Positions 34,317-44,700 of a DNA stretch of 64,000 nt are shown here, in pieces. How positions within the stretch are numbered: the stretch's first letter is position 1; each line of letters opens with the position of its first letter. This DNA is from Nostoc sp. 'Lobaria pulmonaria (5183) cyanobiont' (GTDB lineage: Bacteria > Cyanobacteriota > Cyanobacteriia > Cyanobacteriales > Nostocaceae). The stretch covers positions 865,501 to 929,500 of the forward strand of contig NZ_CP026692.1 of NCBI RefSeq assembly GCF_002949795.1, read 5' to 3'. Below the pieces are notes generated by a model. It searched no databases, was not told the origin of the DNA, and saw only the letters and a program-made list of their open reading frames with translations. The translations under genes were made by a program, and so were the position numbers.

Positions 34317-34380
34317 GAAGACAAACTTTCCTCCCCGTCCGCTGCTTTCCAGATGCTATCAAAAGTCAAGGAAAGTCAAA

Positions 34381-35361
34381 TCAAACCTTTAATTTGGTCG
34401 CTTCCAGGAGCTTGACGCTGGCATAGATCGCATCAATATAAGGTGTGGGAATTTGAGTAAGTTTTCCTAATTCTGCCACCGCGCCAACAATAGCGTCTAT
34501 CTCCGTGGAGCGTCCAGTTTCAATATCTTGTAGCATTGAGGTTTTATGGGCACCAACATTTTCTGCGCCATTAATTCGTTGTTCTAAAGTAATGCCAAAC
34601 TTTATACCCAAATTTTCAGCGATCGCTTGAGTTTCAGTCATCATTTGTCGCGCTAGTTCACGGGTGAGGGGATAGCGGCAAATATCCTCTAAAGTAGCAC
34701 CAGTCAGCGCACTGATCGGATTAAACGCCACATTACCCCACAACTTGATCCAAATCTCCGTGCGAATTTGGTTGCGGATTGGTGCTTTAAATCCTGCTTG
34801 TTTTAAAGTCTGGGCTAATAATTGAATGCGTTCTGTTTTAGTACCGTCGATTTCACCGAGAGTAAAGCGATCGCCTTCAATATGTTTAATTACACCTGGT
34901 TCAATTATCTCAGTTGCCGGGTAAACTACACAACCGATAGCACGTTCAGCACCGATACTAGCTTCAATAATCCCATCTGGATCGACAGATTGAATCCGCG
35001 TATCTTCATACTCACCGCCATACTTGCGAAAGTACCACCAAGGAACGCCATTTTGGGCTGTCACCACTATCGTGTGAGCATCGTAGAGTGCTGGGAGAAA
35101 AGGTGCGATCGCAGATACACTGTGAGCCTTGACAGTTAAAATTACTACATCTTGCGTCCCCGCTGACTGAATATCGCTAGTTGCCATAAATGGAGTAGCA
35201 ATTTGGCTGGAACCGTCTGACATGAACAACTTCAGCCCATTTTTTTGAATTGCCTCTAAATGGGAACCACGCGCAATTAACGTCACGGCTTCACCAGCAA
35301 GTGCCAGTTTTGCCCCTAAATATCCACCGATAGCACCCGCGCCAACAATACAGATTTTCAT
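34381..35361 (-). CDS. panE: 2-dehydropantoate 2-reductase family protein (PanE/ApbA)
   Basis: A 326-residue NADPH-dependent ketopantoate reductase. The dinucleotide fold starts CIVGAGAIGGYLGAKLALAG, VKAH is the catalytic-region segment, and the C-terminal domain has KLWGNVAFNPISALTGATL. In pantothenate synthesis it reduces ketopantoate to pantoate. Paralogues exist, so the precise role is only probable. The gene is followed by a strong terminator and preceded by the inositol-phosphatase-like gene on the same strand. Confidence 0.85.
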   Translation of the reverse strand: MKICIVGAGAIGGYLGAKLALAGEAVTLIARGSHLEAIQKNGLKLFMSDGSSQIATPFMATSDIQSAGTQDVVILTVKAHSVSAIAPFLPALYDAHTIVVTAQNGVPWWYFRKYGGEYEDTRIQSVDPDGIIEASIGAERAIGCVVYPATEIIEPGVIKHIEGDRFTLGEIDGTKTERIQLLAQTLKQAGFKAPIRNQIRTEIWIKLWGNVAFNPISALTGATLEDICRYPLTRELARQMMTETQAIAENLGIKFGITLEQRINGAENVGAHKTSMLQDIETGRSTEIDAIVGAVAELGKLTQIPTPYIDAIYASVKLLEATKLKV

Positions 35362-35411
35362 TTTGTCAAAAGAATATTAGTCATGGAAGACGTTATCCAG
35401 TTGCTTTTACA

Positions 35412-36281
35412 TCAAACAGCTAGGCTTTGCATCGCTTTCAGTAAATCTTGATGAACAGATTTTGAGGCAGCCACTATCAATCCAGGCAGGCTATAGTTCT
35501 TACAAGTATGCAGTGGTGGTAAAGTAGAACCGTCCAGAGTAGTTACAATCCAACCAGCCTCTTTCGCAATAAAAGCAAGTGCAGCACCATCAATAAATTT
35601 GCCCGATTTGATGACTGCTCCACTCAAGTCGCCACTGAGAATACCATTGAGATTGGGAATTTGAATATCACTAGAGTAATCAGTTGCTATATCGATTACT
35701 TGATATCGATCTTTTAGTAAAGGTGCGATCGCATTCATTCCCCATCCCAACAAAATAGCAGGTTTAGGAGATGTTATATGTAACGGGGTACAGGCTGCTA
35801 AGCTCATCTCCAGTGTCCCTTCAAAAGCACCTTCACCTCGGAGAGCGTAAAAATAAACATTTTGGGCAGGAGAAATAGCGATTACTGCTTCAAAATCATC
35901 AGAATTTAGAATACTGAGAATAATTTGGTAATTAGAATGTCCATCCATGTAAAACTTCGTGCCATCAATTGGGTCGAGTGTGACTAAATAATCACCTTCT
36001 GAACCAAGTTCGGTAGCCCGAAAATATTTGGTATTATTAGAACTTTCATATTCTTCACCATAAAAGCGAATATCGGGAAAAGTGCCTAGTAATACTACTT
36101 CTACCAGATTTTGAATAGCCACATCTGCATCAGTAAGTGCAGCACTAAAAAAGTTGTTTCCTTGTTCTTTGGCGGGAAGTGCAGCAATTTTTGGTTGTAA
36201 AAAATGGGCATAGGCTGCTGCTACTTTGAGATGAGGGAGTAAAGTCTCTAAAATTAATCGAGTAGTTGGGGTTGTGGACAT
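35412..36281 (-). CDS. Inositol monophosphatase-family phosphatase
   Basis: A 289-residue member of the Mg-dependent phosphatase family. The metal site is visible in RFYGEEYES, LDPIDGTKFYMDG and the C-terminal FIDGAALAFIAKEAGW. The last replaces the usual W-D-x-A metal-ligand segment, so substrate class is uncertain (inositol phosphate, 3'-phosphoadenosine phosphate or histidinol phosphate). It lies 50 bases upstream of the PanE-like gene, probably in one operon. Confidence 0.85.
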   Translation of the reverse strand: MSTTPTTRLILETLLPHLKVAAAYAHFLQPKIAALPAKEQGNNFFSAALTDADVAIQNLVEVVLLGTFPDIRFYGEEYESSNNTKYFRATELGSEGDYLVTLDPIDGTKFYMDGHSNYQIILSILNSDDFEAVIAISPAQNVYFYALRGEGAFEGTLEMSLAACTPLHITSPKPAILLGWGMNAIAPLLKDRYQVIDIATDYSSDIQIPNLNGILSGDLSGAVIKSGKFIDGAALAFIAKEAGWIVTTLDGSTLPPLHTCKNYSLPGLIVAASKSVHQDLLKAMQSLAV

Positions 36282-36911
36282 TACAGCAAACTCCTTTTAG
36301 AAATAATCTCCCGTTGGCAGGGCGATATAATTCTACATCTAGACAAAATTACGGTATCATTTGGATGCAATAATACCACCGTTGCTATATTACTTTAATC
36401 TGTATGTCTCAAAGAGCCTATAGATAAATCGCAAGTTTTCTCGTAAATTTAAGGGTTTAAGACCGAACGCCAACACTTAGTACAGCATTTCATTAATTCA
36501 TAGCGAATTAATCAAAGGCAATATCCTACAATGCCAATGCGTTAGCTTGGATTGTTAATGCGTTGGCTTGGATTGTCAATGCGTCGGCTTGGATTGTTAA
36601 TACGTCGGCTTGGATTGTTAATACGTCGGCTTGGATTGTTAATGCGTTGGCTTGGATTGTTAATACGTCGGCTTGGATTGTTAATGCGTCGGCTTGGATT
36701 GTTAATGCGTTGGCTTGGATTGTTAATGCGTTGGCTTGGATTAAAAACGCTACGCTTTTACGCAAAACTGTATTTAATTAAAGTTACCCTACAAATGGTT
36801 TTAGGAAACTTTTTCGAGCTTCTTCTGAGTGAATTTGAATAGCTTGTGACGTTTGAGTACTGGAGGTGCGCCCAGAGTGCCGATGATGAGTAAGCTAAAA
36901 ATAGAAGTGGG
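36282..36911. other. Spacer with minisatellite
   Basis: A 630-base region between the phosphatase gene and the secreted-protein gene. Its centre is the 21-bp tandem repeat listed separately. The flanks carry no recognisable gene; several frames stay open through the repeat only because its period is divisible by three. Confidence 0.6.
36536..36745. repeat. 21-bp tandem repeat, ten copies
   Basis: Ten units of the type AATGCGTTGGCTTGGATTGTT; variants alternate TGCG/TACG and TTGG/TCGG, and the last unit ends differently. Both strands are open in several frames (for example LTIQANA heptads on minus), but there is no start signal or domain. I treat it as a non-coding minisatellite. Confidence 0.92.
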
Positions 36912-37400
36912 TTAAGGGACGGTGATTAGGTTTGCAGAAAAACTAATGGGTAATTCCCTATCTTCTAATCCTAACTTTTCAAAACCTGGTCTATTTGGCG
37001 CAGAAAAAACCTCTAAATAACCTGGTGTCGGCAAAAAACTAGCGAAAAATGGACTAGAATAATTTCCTCCCGAAATGGAATACGCAAAACCCTTACGTGT
37101 TAACTGCTGAGTATTAAGGCTAATTAAATTATCAACATCAAAAGGTTCGTTTCCTGGCATTGGAGTCCCGGCGGGTTGCAGAGCAGTAATTATTTCACCA
37201 TTTCGTGTACCAGTAATTCCAGTAATCAAGTAAAAACCCAAATCGTTAGGGGTGTCATTAGTGGTGAAAATACCGTTCGCTTCTATGCCAGTACCAGAAT
37301 AATTCCAGTTCCAACTTAAAGCAGAAGCGTCCGGCATTGTCCCGAAAACTAATCCAGATATGGTGACGAGGGCTATGGCAGATAAAGCTAGATTTTTCAT
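36912..37400 (-). CDS. Secreted protein, cyanobacterial family without sorting tail
   Basis: A 162-residue exported protein. Signal peptide is about residues 1-27 (LALSAIALVTISGLVFG, then DASA). The mature part has NDLGFYLITGITGTRNGE and NEPFDVDNLISLN, a block seen in many cyanobacterial secreted proteins that often carry a PEP-CTERM tail; here the chain ends in ISFSANLITVP without one. ATG at 37400 is preferred over the longer frame starting at 37478, whose N-terminus lacks signal-peptide shape. Function unknown. Confidence 0.75.
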   Translation of the reverse strand: MKNLALSAIALVTISGLVFGTMPDASALSWNWNYSGTGIEANGIFTTNDTPNDLGFYLITGITGTRNGEIITALQPAGTPMPGNEPFDVDNLISLNTQQLTRKGFAYSISGGNYSSPFFASFLPTPGYLEVFSAPNRPGFEKLGLEDRELPISFSANLITVP

Positions 37401-37492
37401 GGAAGTCGTTACTGCGATCGCGGATATTGTAGAAGGTTCCGGTGTATTATACGGAATTAACAAAGATAGTATTATCAATCTTGCCTATTTAC

Positions 37493-38233
37493 TTAGCAGC
37501 GATCTAATAACCACGCCAAAGCAGCATCAACATTACTAACCTGTTCCCCTGGCGGTATCGCTGAACGATTGACCATCACAACCTTTACGCCCAGTTCTCG
37601 CGCTGCAATAATCTTGGGCTTTGTAGCATCGCCACCGCTATTTTTGCTGACGATGGTATCAATGTTATTCTCAATCAGAATTTGTCTTTCATTATTGAGG
37701 GTAAAAGGCCCGCGATCGCACAATACCATCCCCGGCGGTACTAAAGCATCATCGCCAGGAGGGTCAATCATCCGCATCAAAAACCAAATTTTCTCTAGGT
37801 GAGCAAAAGCGGACAGTTCTTGCCTACCAACTGTCAAAAACACTCGCTGTGCCTGGTTTTGCACGGCTGTTGCTGCGGCTGCAACATTATCCAGTTCAAT
37901 CCAGCGATCGCCACTTACTTTTTCCCAAGGTGGACGAATTAACATCAGGCGGGGTACTCTAACTTCCATTGCTGCATCTGCGGCATTGAAAGAAATTTGA
38001 GTAGCGAAAGGATGGGTTGCATCAATTAATAAGTCAATTTGCATGACTTGCAGATAGCTAGCCAATCCAGTCACGCCACCGAAGCCTCCAACCCGTAAAT
38101 CGCCCAACGGTACTGACGGTTCACGGGTGCGGCCAGCTAGAGAGGTGATTACTTCTAACCCTTGGATAGTCGTAACTTTGGCAGCTAATTCTGCTGCATC
38201 ACCCGTCCCACCCAGAATCAAAACGCGGATCAT
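37493..38233 (-). CDS. cobK: Precorrin-6A reductase
   Basis: A 246-residue CobK/CbiJ protein. The nucleotide-binding start is VLILGGTGDAAELA, and DATHPFATQISFNAA is the family's hallmark. NSGGDATKPKIIAARELG and SAIPPG follow. It reduces precorrin-6A in corrin-ring synthesis. Its start overlaps the DUF1636 gene by four bases, so both lie behind the cobalamin riboswitch. Confidence 0.92.
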   Translation of the reverse strand: MIRVLILGGTGDAAELAAKVTTIQGLEVITSLAGRTREPSVPLGDLRVGGFGGVTGLASYLQVMQIDLLIDATHPFATQISFNAADAAMEVRVPRLMLIRPPWEKVSGDRWIELDNVAAAATAVQNQAQRVFLTVGRQELSAFAHLEKIWFLMRMIDPPGDDALVPPGMVLCDRGPFTLNNERQILIENNIDTIVSKNSGGDATKPKIIAARELGVKVVMVNRSAIPPGEQVSNVDAALAWLLDRC

Positions 38234-38649
38234 TTAGATAAAGGTGGAATTTTTGCTAAAATGCCCTTCTTCATTGCTTCTGGACGCTCTGACCAAGGTA
38301 GTAAACCATCTGCTTTGGCATAGTATTGACTAGCACATTCCAGTACCGCAGAGGCATTACCATCAACGCCTAAATCACCAAATAAATATGTTAATTTACC
38401 TTTAGCAGCAAAGGCGACTACACAAGAACGATTACAAGCACTCATACATTCAACTTCCTGAATCGGGAATCGATCTCGTAAGTCCCAATCTTGTGCCAAC
38501 TGCTGAAGTTCGTGTAGAAGTTTTTCACCACCACTTTCACCTAAGCGTTTTCCATTTTGCCAAACACTGGCACAGGTTTTGCAAACAAATAAAGTATGTT
38601 CAGCAACTTCCATTGGACTGGTTGGGGAAATATTTACAGTAGTAGTCAT
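38230..38649 (-). CDS. DUF1636 metal-binding protein linked to cobalamin genes
   Basis: A 139-residue protein with CKTCASVWQNGKR near the N-terminus and CMSACNRSCVVAF in the middle. The five cysteines form a likely iron-sulfur or other metal site, as in DUF1636 proteins found in cobalamin and metal gene clusters. The ATG at 38649 is preferred over an upstream frame at 38697. It is the first gene after the cobalamin riboswitch and overlaps cobK. Confidence 0.82.
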   Translation of the reverse strand: MTTTVNISPTSPMEVAEHTLFVCKTCASVWQNGKRLGESGGEKLLHELQQLAQDWDLRDRFPIQEVECMSACNRSCVVAFAAKGKLTYLFGDLGVDGNASAVLECASQYYAKADGLLPWSERPEAMKKGILAKIPPLSK

Positions 38650-38736
38650 CTGTACCTCGCAGATATGTGAAACTAATAAATCTATTTCGGTGGGCATCCT
38701 GACTCACTCAATTTGAGATTTGAGATTTAGTTCTTT

Positions 38737-38850
38737 AATCTCAAATTGGTTCACAGTTGCTCCCAAGCGCCGGATTTGCACCGAACTTTCCCCGTTACCT
38801 CTGGTGACTGACTCCCACCAGAACCGAATAACCTTATCGATCATACACTA
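38737..38850 (-). promoter_or_regulatory. Cobalamin riboswitch
   Basis: On the minus strand GGTTCTGGTGGGAGTCA, AACGGGGAAAGTTCGGTGCA and AATCCGGCGC follow one another and then GCAACTGTGA, the order and motifs of an AdoCbl-type riboswitch including a B12-box-like end. It precedes the DUF1636-cobK operon by about 90 bases and should lower its expression when cobalamin is plentiful. Confidence 0.9.
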
Positions 38851-38999
38851 GTACAACATGGCGTAAATAAACATACCATTCAAAATGACGCGAAAGTCCG
38901 GAATACAATACTTTTGACTTTTGATTTTTGACTTTTGACTTCCACGCAGTGGTACTAGGGTTATCGGAGAATACGAAACAACAAGCTTTGTGGCAACCA

Positions 39000-39779
39000 T
39001 CAAACTGGGCGACAGCCAGATAAAATACTGTGCATATTTACTACTTGTCCAATAACTGCGATCGCAGGCGCACTAAATCCAGTTTCCTCTACCTGTTTGA
39101 CAATTGTCTTTAAAGTACCAATCAATTCTTCTTGTTCTGGTCGTGTACCCCAGCGCACCAAAGCAATCGGCGTTTCTAAATTCAACCCAGCTGCACTTAA
39201 TTCTTCCACAATATAAGGCAGATTGTGAATTCCCATATAAATTACAATGGTTTCGGAACCGTGAGCGATCGCACTCCAATTTACAATCGGTCTATACTTA
39301 CCCGCCGCCTCGTGACCAGTTACAAATGTCACTGATGAACTATACAGCCGATGCGTCAAAGGAATACCTGAGTATGCTGCTGCTGCAATTCCCGATGTGA
39401 TACCGGGCACTACTTCCGTTGATATTCCAGCTTTGACTAATTCTTCCATCTCTTCGCCACCGCGACCAAAAATAAACGGATCGCCACCCTTTAGCCGCAC
39501 TACAATTGCATGATCCTGCGCTTTATCAATCAGCAATTGAGTTGTTTCTGACTGCAACAACGAATGTCTCCCCGCACGTTTACCAGCATTAATTTGCTCG
39601 GCTTGGGGATTAATCATTGCCAAAATAGCCGGACTCACCAAGGCATCATAGATGACTACATCTGCACATTCCAACAAACCTTTCGCCTTCAGAGTTATTA
39701 GTCCTGGATCTCCTGGCCCCGCACCGACTAAATAAACCTTTCCCAAATACTTGTTCCTTTCTGTCATTGTGCGGTTCAT
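39000..39779 (-). CDS. cobA: Uroporphyrinogen-III C-methyltransferase
   Basis: A 259-residue SAM-dependent methyltransferase. VYLVGAGPGDPGLITLKA and VVIYDALVS open the chain. RLKGGDPFIFGRGGEE is the substrate loop, and VPGITSGIAAAAYSGIPLTH the signature. It makes precorrin-2, the branch point to siroheme and cobalamin. The ATG overlaps the stop of the CbiX-like gene (ATGA), so the two are coupled. Confidence 0.95.
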   Translation of the reverse strand: MNRTMTERNKYLGKVYLVGAGPGDPGLITLKAKGLLECADVVIYDALVSPAILAMINPQAEQINAGKRAGRHSLLQSETTQLLIDKAQDHAIVVRLKGGDPFIFGRGGEEMEELVKAGISTEVVPGITSGIAAAAYSGIPLTHRLYSSSVTFVTGHEAAGKYRPIVNWSAIAHGSETIVIYMGIHNLPYIVEELSAAGLNLETPIALVRWGTRPEQEELIGTLKTIVKQVEETGFSAPAIAVIGQVVNMHSILSGCRPV

Positions 39780-40522
39780 CTATCTGTTAAATCCCAAATT
39801 AGCTCGGCTAATTCTGCACTTGCTCCCAATGGCTCTGCCAATTGGAAATTCACCGCAGAAAATTGTAATTTTAGCTGCTCTATTGAGGTGGCGATCGCAT
39901 CGGTTATTCCACCAGCGAATAAAAAATATGGCAAGATTGCAATTTCCCGATAACCAGCACCTACCAACTCTTTCACCCGTAATTCTAAACTAGGAGGACC
40001 AGCCCAATAAGCAGTCACGGCTCCCAAACTCGCCGCCATTGCTTCCACAGTTTCTTGAGAACCTGGGCGACGGCTACCATGAGCTAATAGAATCCATGCT
40101 TCTGCTTTTATAGCAGCTATTTGTTTTGCCAGCAATTTCTCTAAATTGGGGTGAGAGCCTAAATATGGTTGCAACTCAATCATGATATCTTGACCAAGAG
40201 TCTGCTGTGCTAGTGCTACTTCGGCGGGAATATCTGTCATGACATGCACTCCCGGCAGTAGAAATAGCGGTACAATTTTGAGGCTATTTTCATTTTGAGA
40301 CACTGGGCAATCGCCAAAAGCGCTCTTAGCAAATTGTTGAATCTGCTCGTGTAAAGGCTGAGGATTCATTTCCAAAGCAGCGATGCCAACCAAATGTTCG
40401 CTATTTGCTGAGTTGTGGTTTTTTGGCAATTTGTGACATATCAGCCTAGCTAGTTGCTGCATAGCAATTTCTGGGCGCGGGTCGCGACTTCCGTGAGATA
40501 GTAGCAGATAGGCAGATGACAT
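39776..40522 (-). CDS. sirB: Sirohydrochlorin chelatase (SirB/CbiX type)
   Basis: A 248-residue two-domain chelatase. Both halves carry the active-site pattern HGSR (LLLSHGSRDPR and ILLAHGSRRPG), and FLLPGVHVMTDIP and YFLFAGGITDAI follow in their domains. It inserts Fe or Co into sirohydrochlorin; which metal cannot be read from sequence. It lies directly before cobA in one transcription unit. Confidence 0.88.
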   Translation of the reverse strand: MSSAYLLLSHGSRDPRPEIAMQQLARLICHKLPKNHNSANSEHLVGIAALEMNPQPLHEQIQQFAKSAFGDCPVSQNENSLKIVPLFLLPGVHVMTDIPAEVALAQQTLGQDIMIELQPYLGSHPNLEKLLAKQIAAIKAEAWILLAHGSRRPGSQETVEAMAASLGAVTAYWAGPPSLELRVKELVGAGYREIAILPYFLFAGGITDAIATSIEQLKLQFSAVNFQLAEPLGASAELAELIWDLTDR

Positions 40523-40663
40523 CGGTAAATTAAATTCTTAGTTACTATTCTTATTTAAGATTAAGCTGGGGATAATAAGTACTCTGGTAATTATTGAAAC
40601 TATTATTAATTACTAAATGGAAGTATTCTTAATCACTTTTATATTCTCGCCCTACTCCTTACC

Positions 40664-41047
40664 TTATTGTTTTTCGGCAGTGTAAGTATAAAATTGATCG
40701 AAAGCCCCTACCGTTTCAAATTTGTACGAAGGTATCCAAGAATTTATTTTTAAATCTGTACGGTAAATGCTAAAAATAACGAAATCTTGCCTTTCTGTGG
40801 TCTTGGCAATAACTTCTTGAATTTGCGGGCTAGCCGAGTCAACTAATTTATCACAATTAAAACGGATTAAATTTTCAATAACATTCGTAGTTTTTTTACA
40901 TACATCGTTTTTTAAGTATTTTGTCAGCCGTTGAACTGCATATTCTTCATATTCAACCTGACTGGGATTGGTTTTCGCCATTGACACACCCAAGGCGGCG
41001 AGTCCTACTGCTGCTCCAGTATACGCGATGATGGTCAATGGTTTCAT
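40664..41047 (-). CDS. DUF4359 protein
   Basis: A 127-residue protein with an N-terminal hydrophobic helix (LTIIAYTGAAVGLAALGVSM), probably an anchor or signal, then a soluble part with VCKKTTNVIENLIRFNCDKL (two Cys) and RQDFVIFSIYRTDLKI. This matches DUF4359, a cyanobacterial family of unknown function. ATG at 41047 is preferred over TTG at 41056. Confidence 0.75.
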   Translation of the reverse strand: MKPLTIIAYTGAAVGLAALGVSMAKTNPSQVEYEEYAVQRLTKYLKNDVCKKTTNVIENLIRFNCDKLVDSASPQIQEVIAKTTERQDFVIFSIYRTDLKINSWIPSYKFETVGAFDQFYTYTAEKQ

Positions 41048-41127
41048 ATTTGCCAAGTAAAATTCATTGTAATCGTCAGACTCCAGAGACTCTAAATCAA
41101 CTAAGTCCGTTCCTTGAACAAAAACTC

Positions 41128-41156
41128 TTGATCGCTTGTCAATTTATTGCTATAAT
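41128..41156 (+). promoter_or_regulatory. Promoter of tRNA-His
   Basis: TTGATC (41128) and TATAAT (41151-41156) are 17 bases apart and end 14 bases before the tRNA. Both boxes match the bacterial housekeeping consensus well. Confidence 0.65.
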
Positions 41157-41170
41157 TCAAATTGTTGAAT

Positions 41171-41244
41171 GGCGAGCGTAGCCAAGTGGTTAAGGCAGTG
41201 GTTTGTGGTACCACCATTCGTGGGTTCAATTCCCATCGTTCGCC
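41171..41244 (+). tRNA. trnH: tRNA-His(GUG)
   Basis: A cloverleaf can be drawn. An extra G at position -1 pairs with C73. The acceptor GCGAGCG pairs with CGTTCGC with one G-U, and the anticodon loop TTGTGGT has GTG. The T-arm GTGGG/CCCAT is present. CCA is not encoded. Confidence 0.95.
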
Positions 41245-41475
41245 CTAGATAATTTCATATTCATAGCTATACTCCTATTAAAGATGGGTTGTATGGTGTG
41301 AACCCTCATAAGCATCACTTTACCAACAATCTGTCATCTATAGCTTTATAGACTTGCAAGGATTGCAAGCCTACTATAATTGATTAGGTTATCTTATTAA
41401 AGGAATATATGTATATAAGCAAATTTACTTGCTAAATTAAAATTAGGTATGCAATGCCTTACATCCTTTTGGAGT

Positions 41476-41550
41476 GATGCGATCGAGGCAAGTAATACCA
41501 CTTTTAATTCTCTTATTCCTTTACTATATAGTGAGTGCCTCGATTGCATC
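41476..41550. repeat. Nested inverted repeat between tRNA-His and kinase gene
   Basis: GATGCGATCGAGGCA (41476-41490) and TGCCTCGATTGCATC (41536-41550) pair with one mismatch. Flanking AATTAGG/CCTAATT sequences extend the symmetry. No T-run makes it a clear terminator. It lies in a 457-base gene-free region ahead of the kinase gene. Confidence 0.7.
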
Positions 41551-41701
41551 CTAATTCTGCTTCTGCAAGCCTCTGTCCTCTAAGACCCAAGCTCTGGACT
41601 GTTGAAGCTATAAATTTACGCTTTGCAGCACCCTTTAATTGGACTGCTGTTTGTTTTAATAGCTTTTTAAGCCAAGAAGTTAAAACCGATTAGAGGAAGG
41701 G

Positions 41702-44700
41702 ATGCTGAATTTTCAAACCTTATTTGAATCAATACCGGGATTGTATATCGTCTATTCACTCGACTTTGTGATTGTCGGGGGAAGTGATGCTTACTTTTGG
41801 GCAACGAAGACCAAACGAGAAGAGGTTGTTGGTCGCCATTTGTTCGAGGTTTTTCCAGACAATCCCGACGATCCGAATGGTACTGGAATTCAGAATTTGC
41901 GTACCTCGTTGTCAAGCGTACTGAAGTATCAAAAGCCTCACACGATGGCAGTGCAGAAGTATGACATTCGCCGCCCCGAATCAGAAGGCGGTGGTTTTCA
42001 GGAGCGGTACTGGACGCCAACCAACTCCCCAATCTTTGGTGAAAACGGTGAAATGACGCACATTATTCACCGAGTCGAAGATGTCACCGAGTTTGTGCAA
42101 GTGCAGCAACAGCTAAATGAGCAGCGTCAGCTCAATCAATCACTCCAGTCTCGCACCGAACAAATGGAGAGGGAAATTTCTGCTAGAGCGCAGGAGTTAC
42201 AAGAGGTCAACGAACAAGTGCAAGCGGCGAATGAGGCGTTGTCAGAATTCGATCGCGCTAAGACCGTATTCTTCAGCAATATCTCGCATGAATTTCACAC
42301 GCCTTTAACGCTGATGTTGAGTCCAATCGAAGACCTATTACTCGACATTCAAGCTCCATTAGCACCGCAACAGCGCGATCGCCTTGAACTCGTGCAGCGA
42401 AATGGACTTCGGTTGCTAAAATTAGTCAACACACTGCTTGAGTTTTCGCAACAGGAAGCGGCAGGGATTGAAGCTTCATCCGAACCGATCGCTTCCAACT
42501 GGATTTTACCTTCAGCGATCGCGCCATCTTCCTTACCCGCCCGAATTTTACTGGCAGATGACAACACCGATATGCGCGATTATCTGTGGCGATTGTTGAG
42601 TCAACGGTATGAGGTTGAGGTAGTCACAGATGGGGCTACGGCTCTGGCTGCGATCCAGGCACAGCGCCCAGATTTGATTCTCAGCGATCTAATGATGCCG
42701 GGGATGGATGGGTTTGAGTTGCTGCGTCAATTGCGGGCTGACCCCCAAAGGAGCGAATTGCCCGTAATTTTGCTGTCCGCGCAGCCGGGTGAAGAGTCTC
42801 GCGTGTCAGGGTTGGCAGCCGGAGCCGATGATTATTTAATCAAACCGTTTTCGGACCGCGAACTACTGGCTTGTATTGAGTCAATCTTAAAACAGGCAGA
42901 CATCCGCAAACAAGCGGCTCAGACACTCCAAGCCAGCGAACAGCAACTTAAACTCGCCCTTAAGACCAGCAAACTCGGCTCCTGGCAATTCGATCTCAAA
43001 ACAAATGTTCTGTCTGTTTCTGACCAGTGCAAATTCAATTATGGTCTACCCATTGACGCTGATTTCTCGCACCAAGTTCTGATGGAGCGGATTCATCCAG
43101 AGGATCGGACTTGGGTGCAGGCGGCAATTCAAGACTCGATTACCAACCACACCGATTACGATGTGGAATACCGCAATGTTTGGAACGATGGCAGTACGCA
43201 CTGGGTAATCGTTCGTGGGCATCCGATTTACGACGAGGCGGGCAATCCTGAGCGGATGGTCGGAATATCAATCGATATTACCAATCGCAAACAAGCTGAA
43301 GCTGACCTCCGGGAAGCCTATGTGCAATGGGAGGCCGCTTTAGCGGCAGGAGCGATTTACACATGGCGGTGGAAGATTGCCGAGAATCTGGTGATCGTGA
43401 ATGCAGCCTTTGCTCACTTGTTTGGTGTTGACTCTGTGGAGGCAGCAAGCGGTTTACCAATTGAACTGTTTATACAGGCGATACACGAAGAAGACCGCCC
43501 CCAAGTGACCGCTGCAATTAACCAGGCGATTGAAACTGGCAAAGAATTCATCAGTGAGTACCGTGTTTATACGGCAGCAGGCGAGGAGCGGTGGCTTGCC
43601 GCCCGCGGTCGCGTTGAATATGCTGCTGATGGCACACCGCTTGCTTTTCCTGGGGCACTGGCAGATATTACTGAACGCAAACAAGCCGAAGATGCTTGGC
43701 GACAGATTTCCACCGAACTCGAACGACAACTGCGAAAGTTTGACGCGATCGCCTCTTCCGTAACCGATTTTATTTACACATTCGATCTGTCTGGACGGTT
43801 CACTTACGTCAATCAGGCGTTGCTCGACCTCTTCCAAAAAACTTCGGCTCAAACTCTCGGCAAAAACTTTTTTGACCTGGATTATCCAATAGATTTAGCA
43901 ACCAGACTCCAAAGACAGATTCAGCAAGTCATCGAGACGCGCCAACCGCTCAAAGATGAAATGCTGTACACAAGCGCATTTGGCACGCGCGCCTATGAAT
44001 ACATTTTCGTCCCGCTTTTGGGCGTAAATGGGATGGTAGAAGCGGTAGCAGGTGTGACGCGAGACATTACCGATCGCAAGCAAATCGAAGCGACTGTCAA
44101 AGCCAGCAACGAACGGCTGAAGCTGCTTTCAGAAGTCGCTAACGATCTGTTGCTCAACGAAGATCCCAAGGTGTTTTTAGCCAGTTTGTTTGAAAAGGTT
44201 TCCACTTATTTGGGACTGGAAGTTTACTTCAATTACTTGTTTCAAGAAGACCAGCAACGCCTTGAGCTACAAGCCTATGGGGGTATCTCAGAAGATATTG
44301 CTTTATCTGTTAAATTTTTGGAGTTAGGGCAGGGGGTGTGTGGTTATGTGGTGCAACATCAGAAGCCAGCGATCGTTGAAAATGCACTCTCAAAGACCGA
44401 TCCACTTGCTGTTGAAGTTCAGTCAATCGGTACCAGAGCTTATGCCTGTCATCCACTAATGGTAGGCGAGCGCGTTTTGGGTACTCTGGGACTGGGAACT
44501 CGTCAACGCGATCACTTTACGCGCGACGAACTCGATCTCATGCAAACCCTTGCCAATCAAGTTGCTGCTGCCTTAGAACGATCGCGCCTGGTTGCAGAGT
44601 TACAGGCACGTGCCGAAGCGTTAGATCAAAGTAATCGCATTAAAGATGAGTTTTTAGCGGTTCTCTCCCATGAGTTACGTACTCCCCTGAATCCAATTCT

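Noticed and set aside
36526..36842. Open frames on both strands through the 21-bp repeat
   Set aside because: All frames stay open because the unit is divisible by three; no start signal, domain or codon bias is seen.
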